From the NCBI RefSeq assembly GCF_001632365.1, contig NW_024468561.1, positions 198,209 to 262,208 of the forward strand: a stretch of 64,000 nt of DNA, written 5' to 3'. The stretch comes from Laetiporus sulphureus 93-53. Its lineage: Eukaryota > Basidiomycota > Agaricomycetes > Polyporales > Laetiporaceae. The position numbers and the translations under genes were made by a program. Shown piece by piece: positions 54,746-64,000 of this stretch; position 1 is the stretch's first letter, and each line of letters opens with the position of its first letter. The notes under the pieces were generated by a model. It was not told the DNA's origin, did no database searches, and saw only the letters and a program-made list of their open reading frames with translations.

Positions 54746-55863
54746 TGATCAGGTTGTCCAAAAGCTGCTGACTATGAGGCTCCAGCTCAAGAAGTGCTTG
54801 TCGCAGCCATCTTCCACTACGTTGCATACCTAAGTACTGTCAATGCCTATCCAGATAAGATGGAGGAACTGGTTGCTGCCAAGAATGCCTGGTACACAGC
54901 ATGTAATGACACTGGCATTGAGCTTAGGTCCACTAATGAGCTTGTCAAACTGGCACGTCTTGCAGTGGCACGTATTTGATACATATATGAGATGGTTTGT
55001 TAATTGACCTGCACAGATTACACAATACAGTACTCACTTTTGAAGTGAACTTAAGACAACTGCACATGACTATGTTGAGACTGTCTTTGGCTTTCAGACG
55101 ACTGGCAAGATGACTGTGAAGAGGTGAAACCATGCATTTGTGGAGAAGCTCTTAAAAAATGATGCTTTTGTCTATCGGATGAGTCTCCACATCATCTCAT
55201 TGAATGCAACTCATTTATGGAACTTGTCAGAAACTCAGAAACATGAATAATCACCATAAGGGGCTTTATCAACATTGGATCATCCAGCTGATTATCAATA
55301 GAATGTGGTTCAATGACAAGCGAGATGATGGTGTTGTTCTGGACAAAGTATATTGTCCATTCCCTTTTAGGGCATTCACCATTGTTCTGACAGCTGTAAG
55401 CATAAATGTCTTTGTGCACATTTCTTATTGATGAATCCCTTACAGATTGAGTGCACCATCGATGAATGGGTTAGCGGCACACAAGAATATGTAATGTTCA
55501 CCATCGAAGCCTATAAGCATCATTTTAAGCACCACCTGAGTGCAACCGAGGACTACAATACTACATCCGGTGATCTCGAAATTATAAAGAAGATATGTCA
55601 ACATGTGTCGGATGATGGATGGTAAGCTTTTGTATTTAATGTCGACTCGCAGCTAATTGAGACAGGTTGCTAGCATCAATGCAAAAGCCATTTCCATTGA
55701 ATTGGAAGCAACATGTATCCTTGCTGTGAATGATATCAAGAATGTGATTGAGGAGTTTAGATGGAAGGATGAAAGCCTTATTAACTTGAATGACTCTGAC
55801 AATGAGAGTGAAAATGGCAGTTCCAATGGACAGCCAGAGGTTGAAGATGGATTGGACCACTAG
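54746..55863 (+). pseudogene. DUF6532-family gene, broken
   Basis: Plus-strand blocks in family order: GCPKAADYEAPAQEVLVAAI (54750), YLSTVNAYPDKMEELVAAKN AWYTACNDTGIELRS (54830-54930), SELKTTAHDYVETVFGFQTT (55050-55110), HKGLYQHWIIQLIINRMWFN DKRDDGVVL (55255-55345), IECTIDEWVSGTQEYVMFTI (55446-55510) and HVSDDGW (near 55605). A canonical 50-bp intron (55396-55445) joins VLTA to IECTIDEW in frame, and another probable intron is 54972-55016. An in-frame TGA lies just before SELKTTAHD, and frames shift near 55140-55240. An acidic tail ends at TAG 55861. DUF6532 proteins are abundant in agaricomycetes and have no established function. The gene lies between two family C LTRs in inverted orientation. 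Confidence 0.75.
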
Positions 55864-55982
55864 TGAAGGGGGGGTTGAATAAATATGTGCTTGCTCTGCC
55901 AATGTTGTAAATGCAACTGCAATAACATTCTTGATACAGCTTCTATGGTGTAAAATGAAGATGACCAAAATATATTGCACGC

Positions 55983-57034
55983 TGTCACAGTATTAGGTGA
56001 CATCTTTCTTTTTGCACCATTAAGTCCTCATTTGGCAACCACAAGTGGTTATTTAGATGTCAACCTTTATATTAATCTCACAAAGTGGATAATTGAACAA
56101 ATAGCACGATACTGCCACATACATTGTGAATACGACTGTGTCTACCACATAACTATCAAGTGCCCATGATTCAGCCATGCAGTCATGTGACACTGGTCAC
56201 TTGCCCTATTTGGAAGTTGGAAGTTGTTGCTTATGTGACATCAGGCCACTTGCCCAAAATAGAACTCTTTGGTCCACAATAGGCTTACCCAACCTCATTG
56301 GACCATTAAGCTAGCAAGCATCCAATTCGTCACTCAGATAGTGGTATCACTTTGCTGCCCAGCCAATAGGCAGGCACTACAAGGGATTCCCCTACCAACT
56401 GACATACAGTATAGCCAGGTACAGGATAGGCTAGATCTTTCCACAACTTATCCAGATGAAGACTGATCGTCCCACCCATTATTCTGAGTATGGACAGATC
56501 CTCTCACCTGAAGTCACAACCATTGTGATGCACCCTATTGACCATCACCCATTGACCCCTCAACAGTGGGCCCACTTACAGGCAATTATCTCATTTGATG
56601 AGATAGGATTACCTTGACGTAATCATGGCCTTTGTAGATAGTTGCTGTAGTTGCTGCCAGAGCCCTTACTGGTTCTGGCATGATGTTTTCACATGTAGCT
56701 TGCTAGAACCCCAATAGGTACACCATAGTTAGAGTGATCAGGGTCCAGCCCTACATGTATATAAGCCTATGAAAATCTAAGGGAAGACCTTAGATTCATT
56801 ATACTACTGTATGCGACAGCAGGCCAGCTTCCCCCTTCCACCTTTTATGCAAGGCCATGCATTGGGGCTTTGCCTTGATTGCTGGTTGTATGTCACTGTG
56901 CACCATCCTCAGCCTAGCCCTTGTGGCAGGCTTTTCCAGAATAGCCTTTGGGCAACCTTTTATGTGGATCATTTATGCAGGTCACACAAGCAGACCTGCC
57001 CTTAATTGGGTTAAGTGCTTTGTGCTTTGTGACA
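55983..57034 (+). repeat. LTR, family C, inverted relative to 52780-53812
   Basis: TGTCACAGTATTAGGTG to CTTTGTGACA, 1052 bp, with TATA box CATGTATATAAGCC (56753-56766). Flanking pentamers (CACGC and GCCTG) do not match, unlike the other two family C copies, so this copy may have lost its duplication through rearrangement or belonged to a longer element. Confidence 0.85.
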
Positions 57035-58138
57035 GCCTGTAGCATAGTTAGATACTGTGCATCATACAGTTCAGCCCTCAGGTGAAGGGGCAAAGTCATG
57101 TAAGTCAGACTTGTGACAATCAGGTCACACTCAGAGTCAAATGAATTCTATGGTGTCATTCTTTGAGTGAACATCTGATACAAGGGTTCTAAGATACTCT
57201 AGTATATCTCAGAGACATATAATGTGTTTCATGGGCTCTGCTCTGCTTGCTAATTTTTGCGAAGCAAAGGGCAAAGGGGCATAAGTCGTGATGATCAGGT
57301 CACAAACGTCAACTGAATTGTAGGGTGTTATTGTTCTTGGAATCTCACAGTCTAAGCACAGCGAACATGAGTCCAGTGTCCAGGGACCTCGATAGAGTTG
57401 TTTAGACACAGTCAAACTACCAAGGTATGTACAACTTGAGGTCCGCTATTTATTAATAAGTGCCACCCTCAGATCCTGTCATACGACGCCCACCGGTTGC
57501 TAGGGCATATCGCTACAATCGTCCAACCCGGCCACTTCTCCTCGCTTCTGATAAGAGTGTACCTGAGTGTCGCACGCACTCTCCTTCCAACAATTGTTTG
57601 AACACGCACTTCATACAAGGATTCTGAGACAATGTAACATATCCCAGAAGAGACATAAAATCTGTTTCATTGTGTCTGCTTAGCTTGCTGCTTTCTGCGA
57701 GGCGGTACGACCTCATCGGGCACTTCATACGTGACTGACCAGAAAAGGCAGGCCGTGACTGTCACACTTCCGCGTCCTTCCGCGTCCCTCGCGTCGACCG
57801 CGTTAATTTTACCGTGCCCCGATTATATGGGTCGCGCTCAAGATGTGGTCGCGCATCAGAGGCGCCTTGATCATGATCGACGTCGAATTCAGCGCGGAGC
57901 CGCGCCATTACCCACAGCCAGCCGCGCTCAGCAAACGTGCGTCCAACGACTCGAGCATACAATCCAACGTGCGGTGTATATACAACCACTACTAGTACAA
58001 TATCTACGTTAATAAAACGACATCCGTCCGAGAATCAATCACACGAAAATACAATACACAGCGACGAACGCCGGTCCTATCGTCACATATCGCGTTTATG
58101 ACATGAGAGATAGGCGTGTTGTGGCGTGAAGGGAACAA
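57035..58138. other. Boundary region between repeat block and gene-rich DNA
   Basis: 57165-57258 and 57598-57701 are diverged direct copies (TTCATACAAGGATTCT ... CTGTTTCATTGTGTCTGCT against GATACAAGGGTTCT ... GTGTTTCATGGGCTCTGCT). A third partial unit (GGTCACAAACGTCAACTGAA) lies near 57300. From about 57700 the sequence becomes GC- and CpG-rich. No gene is recognised before 58139. Confidence 0.5.
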
Positions 58139-58697
58139 TTAATGGGAGGTGACGAACAGGCTCGCGTCGCCATCGAGCGAAAGATGGTGGATTCGCTGCT
58201 CGCCGCGTTCTTCCATGAACCTAGCAGAACGCAGGTGAGATCAGCAGACCATGCAACGCAAGACATGAGCAACACGTACGAGGCATCTGCTCTCACCTCC
58301 TCCATCTGTTCACGTCCCTTCGGGATAAAATCCGCACGACACGCATACTACACACCCAACGTCAGCCACCACCCCTGGCTCAAGCAAGCAAGCAAAACAA
58401 AACACTCACATGCCCCGGCTTCACCGTCGCCGACGGCGCAAAGCTCGCCGCCTCATCCCTCCACTCCCTCTGCAGCGCCAACAGCGCCTGCTTCAAGCCA
58501 TCACGGTCCACCTCGCGCCCCGCGACGACCCCGGTGCACTCGCGGGAAAACATATTATTGAACCGCGTACTGAACAGGTCTATCGGACCCGGCGCGTGCA
58601 CACGCCCGATCTTCGGGGGCGTAAAATGGATGTACGGCGACATCATCAGCGTGTGCAGGCTCTGCTGGAGCCATTCCGTGCTCGTGCGCTCTGCCAT
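58139..58697 (-). CDS. Small NTF2-like (SnoaL-type) hypothetical protein, 145 aa
   Basis: Three exons on the minus strand: 58697-58410, 58347-58280 and 58220-58139, 438 nt in all, giving 145 residues and TAA. Introns of 62 bp (GTGAGT...GCTGACG...TAG) and 59 bp (GTACGT...CTAG) restore one frame. The start ATG at 58697 follows a TATA-like TATATATTCC at 58830-58821. The protein begins MAERTSTEWLQQSLHTLMMS. It contains DLFSTRFNNMFSRECTGVVA, a helix-rich DRDGLKQALLALQREW, and ends RIHHLSLDGDASLFVTSH. The size and the alternation of helices with a strand-like C-terminus suggest an NTF2-like fold, as in many small basidiomycete proteins. This is an inference from pattern, and no ligand or reaction can be named. 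It lies downstream of MCR1 on the same strand, with its own 479-bp upstream region. Confidence 0.7.
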
Positions 58698-59176
58698 AGT
58701 CCTGTTCGAAGAAGTGGTCTCGGTTGTAGATAGATTCGGTAACTGAGCAAAGCAAGACTTGAGAGACTGCTTTTGTGGGATGGCACAGGAAGTGGTGAAG
58801 AATGCAGCGGCGGACGTGCGGGAATATATAACGTTGTGGTAGAGTTTAAGAGACGCCATCCGCAGGGGCGCACCAGCCCGCGCCGCACTTCCAGGCGCCG
58901 TCCAGATCGGCACGGCTCGACGCGACCACATCACGGGACCGGCGCTTCTCAGCATGTGACCAGGGCGCGCGCGTTGTGAACTTTGACGGTGGCCTGCGCG
59001 GACGAGCACAGAGGCGGGGTCGGCTCGACTTCGGCCGTGCGAGACACATCTTATACCTCGCAGGACGCTGAGGAATGCGAAGATAGTGTTTGGTGACGTA
59101 GTCCTACCGTACAGCAGCGTCTAAAGATACAGCATCCAGGTCCATCTCGCCTGCTCCTTCGCATAACGCGCCGGCA
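58698..59176 (-). promoter_or_regulatory. Upstream region of the NTF2-like gene / 3' region of MCR1
   Basis: 479 bp between the MCR1 stop (59177) and the next start (58697). TATA-like TATATA at 58825-58830 (minus strand TATATATTCC) is well placed for transcription starting near 58795, leaving a roughly 100-nt 5' leader. No other element was identified. Confidence 0.45.
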
Positions 59177-60629
59177 TCAGAACTTGAATACCTGCGGGAA
59201 GAAGAAGCACGTAAGTACGAGCTCGACGTGTCGCGGCATGCGATAGAACGCACCTGGTCCTCGGTATACCCGAGATCCTTCAAAATTCCGCTCAACGTGC
59301 CCTGCTTCATCCCATCTTTCTTTCCCGCAAGCGCGCTCACCTGCCCAGGCGGGCCTGCACAGACAGTTATCAGCATGCATGGAGGCAAATCTGCGAGCCA
59401 TGGGACGCACCGCAGACGAAGACTTTGACCTTGTCGCCGAGTGTCGCGGGGGCAATGTTCTGCTTGATCATCTCCCGGTTCACGTATCCCTTGTATCCTG
59501 CCGGCCAACGTCCGCGGTCGCGTCAGTCGACTTGCATGCACCCACCTGCGAGCCATGACGTACCTTTCCAGTTTGATCCGGGCTGGTCAAGTGTGTAGAT
59601 GACGTTGAACGTGTCGGGGTGCGCCTTCTTCAACGCATCAAACTCTTCGCGGAGCAGGATGTCGCGCTCGCTGATGTTGGCGAAGATGAGTGTAAACTTG
59701 GTCTTGTTCGATGGGTCCTTTAGCGCGTATTCCAGGATCTGGTACATCGGCGTGCTGCCATGAGGATTAGCGATGTCGCATGAGACGTAGGCACACTCGC
59801 TTACATGCCGGTACCGCCCGCGATCATGCCCACTTGGTCATGCTCGTTAACTGAGAAGCATCTCATCAGCAACCGCCACACTCCAACTGACGCACCCACT
59901 TACTCTTATACGGAATCTTCATAATGGGCCCCTTGATTGCGAGCTTCTCGCCGGGCTTCAACTCATATATGTACTTGGACATCCTGCCGTTGTCATAGTG
60001 CTTGATGAGGAAGTTGAGCTCGCCCTCCTGTTCAGGAGGGGATATGGGGGTGTATGGACGGATGATGGGCTTGCCCTTCTCGTCATTGAGCGGGTGGGGC
60101 GAGTCCTCGGCGGACTTGACGACCACGCAGGAGGCGATGGGCAGGAGGGACGCATGGCCATCGGGGAGCTCGAAGACGTACCTGAGGCGCGAATGGGGTC
60201 AGAGGCACGTGCATGAAAGAGGGGAGGGACAGGCGCACTTGGCAGTGTTGTGGTTGTAGGGTTCGACGTGCTTGAGTTTGAACTCGACAAAGTTCTGGGG
60301 GTCGAGCGGGCTCTTTTGCTGAGCCTTCGATGTTGCGGCCTTCGCACTGAAGTTGATATAGACGTAGGCCGCAAGGCCCACAAGACCTAGCAATAGGTCG
60401 GCTCGGATGCGAAAGAGTGAATGCCTAAACACTGACCTGCACCACCGAGGTAAAGAGGGAGATTTGAGGGCTTGCTCGGGTCAGCGGCAGTCGCGTAGCG
60501 GCGACGAGCCGAAGCACCGATCTGGGATCGCTGGGGGTGTAGTGATGTTACAGCAGCACTGCTAGTGGATGAGTAAGCTGCACTTACGATCGCGCGGGAG
60601 GAGGAGGCAGCAGCACGAATGAAGGACAT
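59177..60629 (-). CDS. MCR1: NADH-cytochrome b5 reductase, mitochondrial type
   Basis: Nine exons on the minus strand: 60629-60588, 60530-60437, 60386-60239, 60181-59904, 59850-59805, 59754-59564, 59497-59411, 59354-59254 and 59191-59177. Together 1002 nt, 333 residues, with GT/AG introns. It has a basic Ser/Arg-rich presequence (MSFIRAAASSSRAI...RRRYATAADP), then a membrane segment near residues 39-60 (GLVGLAAYVYINF). The FAD site is RPYTPIS (136-142). The NADH site is GMIAGGTGITPMYQIL (195-210) followed by CGPPGQ (295-300). The C-terminus VFKF is typical. The enzyme transfers electrons from NADH through FAD to cytochrome b5 or similar acceptors; the yeast homologue sits in the outer membrane and intermembrane space and serves ergosterol synthesis and ascorbyl-radical reduction. 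It is transcribed divergently from HOG1. Length matches the family and no defects are seen. Confidence 0.93.
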
Positions 60630-61275
60630 GGTCGCTCAGAGGCAAGCAGCAGCGAGGCGGCCGCACTCAACGTGCTCGGACTTTGCACGCGAAATGACGC
60701 GAGCGCTCGGCGGTTAGACGCCGGTCGCGACTGGGCTGAGTCGCGTGCGCCGTTGCTCTCGACGTCTCTCTCTCTGTGCTGCACCCTGACGGCGCATCCA
60801 GCGACTACGTTGCCATTAACACGTCCGCCAACGTGCAGCGCGTCGGGCGTGGTGGGGGAGGCAGGCGGCACAAGTTGGGTCTCGCCGACGGGGAACACCG
60901 AGGGTCCCTTTCGCGCGTAACATCGTCGACGTCATCACCCGCTGCGCTCGGTTATCACTTCTCAGCGTCCGAAATATTCCGTCAAAAGCGAGAGACTCCT
61001 GCGCACGATTGCCGATGCAAAACAGAGCATGCAAACGATGGAGAGAGAAGCGGGGGTCAAGGAAGAGGAGCACATGATCGAAAACGCGATCGGTGGCGTT
61101 CTGATGCTTACATAAGCAGACGCGAAGGGGGTCACGTCTCGCGTGCAATTAGGGCTTGCTTCACTCGTCGTCTGCCTTTTCTCTTCTCGTCCCCCCTCTC
61201 GACTCTCCTCACCGTGGCCAGCGTCAACGCCGACGCACGACAATCCCAACCCCCATTCTTCCTTCGCCAGCCGAC
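60630..61275. promoter_or_regulatory. Divergent promoter region MCR1 / HOG1
   Basis: 646 bp between two start codons pointing away from each other. A pyrimidine-rich stretch (61171-61215, TTTTCTCTTCTCGTC-like) precedes the HOG1 start, as is common at fungal transcription starts. Another CT-rich tract (GTCTCTCTCTCTGTGCTG, near 60770) lies toward MCR1. Shared control of a stress kinase and a redox enzyme is possible but unproven. Confidence 0.6.
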
Positions 61276-63138
<1,863 letters not shown>

Positions 63139-63674
63139 AGTGCCTGCTGCCGCCCGTCGCATATGCTTACACCCGTGCCTTGCCAAGCACGGGCCACGCT
63201 CCTTGACACACCCTCACGACTGACGTTTTTGCGATCTACACATCGCCTGTATTCCCATCCACGACGACGTCCGTGCTCTCGCCGTTACCGTACTATATCG
63301 TATCCATAGGCCCGATTTGTGTATAATGCTCTCCCCGGCTGTCCTCGCTCTGCTCTCTTCACGCGGACCTGCTGATTGTATCGATTGGAACCCAAGTATA
63401 CGAATGGGTGGAAGGAAAGGAGACGTAGCTACGTATACGAGGAACGTTGTCGTATTGCTGGGCTCTGTGCGTGTCGGTTCGCGCGTTGTGTTGTTCAAGA
63501 AATCAGTATAGATACGCAAGGCGATGAGGATGTGTAATGCGTTGTTTGGGATTGAAAGGACGGGCTGTGTTATATAAGTACATGGTATAACATTCACAGA
63601 TGTACACATGGCTATGTTCACAATGCTCGTCCAGCACACAATGTGCTGCCTTGTTGTTTAAGTGTGTGCACCCA
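63139..63674. other. Convergent 3' regions of HOG1 and the carboxylase gene
   Basis: 536 bp between two stop codons of converging genes. No other gene or repeat seen; both terminators should lie here. Confidence 0.5.
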
Positions 63675-64000
63675 TCAAGTCGCCGCCTCCGTTGCATCTG
63701 CATCAATATCAACAAGGTCCTTGCCTTCCTCAACCATATCACCCTTCTTGCAATTCACCGCCTTCACAACCCCCGCCTCGGGCGCCCGCAAAACCGTCTC
63801 GGTCTTCATACTCTCCAGCACAACAACCGGATCGCCCTTCCGGACCTTCTCACCGACCTTGACGCGCACCTCCACGACCAAACTCGGCATCGGCGCCCGC
63901 AGCGCACCGCGCGTCGCACCGAGGCCGTCCCCGCCGAGCGAGCGCAGCCACGCAGGCGCGGGGAGGGAGACCGTCGTCTTGTGCGCACCGTGGAACACGT
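63675..64000 (-). CDS. Biotin carboxylase subunit, C-terminal biotinyl domain (probably methylcrotonoyl-CoA carboxylase alpha), partial
   Basis: An open minus-strand frame runs from the window edge to TGA 63675-63677. It shows a biotinyl/lipoyl domain: APMPSLVVEVRVKVGEKVRK, then VVVLESMKTETVLRAP, where the Lys of ESMKTE would carry biotin, then GVVKAVNCKKGDMVEEGKDL and VDIDADATEAAT at the end. The biotinyl domain at the extreme C-terminus fits the alpha subunit of methylcrotonoyl-CoA carboxylase, a mitochondrial enzyme of leucine breakdown. The ESMKTE wording is like fungal members of that group. Propionyl-CoA or urea carboxylase cannot be excluded without the N-terminal carboxylase domain, which lies to the right of the window. 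The Met at 63998 is internal, not the start. Its 3' end converges on HOG1. Confidence 0.7.
   Translation of the reverse strand, partial: VFHGAHKTTVSLPAPAWLRSLGGDGLGATRGALRAPMPSLVVEVRVKVGEKVRKGDPVVVLESMKTETVLRAPEAGVVKAVNCKKGDMVEEGKDLVDIDADATEAAT

Overview
The window looks like nuclear DNA of a filamentous basidiomycete, most likely an agaricomycete. The evidence is the genes on the right, which have many 42-62 bp introns, and the relics in the middle: a Plavaka-type transposase, a DUF6532 gene, a fungal trypsin-like protein, and Ty3/gypsy and Ty1/copia elements. I cannot name the species.

Layout. 0-3 kb is gene-like and CpG-containing. It holds the 5' end of an ABCA-type ABC transporter (minus strand, running off the left edge) and the decayed 3' end of a second ABCA gene. 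3-57 kb is a nest of transposable elements in AT-richer, CpG-poor DNA, with no gene I would call intact. 57.7-64 kb returns abruptly to GC-rich, CpG-rich gene DNA: a small NTF2-like gene, an MCR1-type NADH-cytochrome b5 reductase (minus), a HOG1-type MAP kinase (plus, divergent from MCR1), and the biotinyl end of a carboxylase (minus), probably methylcrotonoyl-CoA carboxylase alpha.

The repeat block can be partly unstacked. A gypsy gag-protease relic (3.2-5.8 kb) and its reverse transcriptase/RNase H (13.3-14.7 kb) are separated by other insertions. One of these is repeat family E, which itself carries a complete 4.7-kb LTR element (8251-12975, TSD TAATA) coding only Gag. A copia reverse transcriptase at 22.5-25.2 kb is split by a 1.16-kb TRIM-like element (TSD CATGA). 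A very large inverted repeat (about 3-kb arms, 26.2-29.2 and 39.2-42.2 kb) encloses 10 kb of nested copia pieces and solo LTRs. A trypsin-like pseudogene (47.6-49.1 kb), a truncated Plavaka transposase (51.0-52.6 kb) and a DUF6532 pseudogene between inverted LTRs (52.8-57.0 kb) complete the block.

Most worth following up: the 16-kb inverted-repeat structure and its uneven arm identity; the Gag-only element, whose 931-codon frame is broken four times, always by TGA; the TRIM-like element; and the palindromic motif cluster upstream of the protease relic. Exon coordinates were worked out by hand from splice signals and reading frame. Statements about CpG content and percent identity are by eye, not computed.
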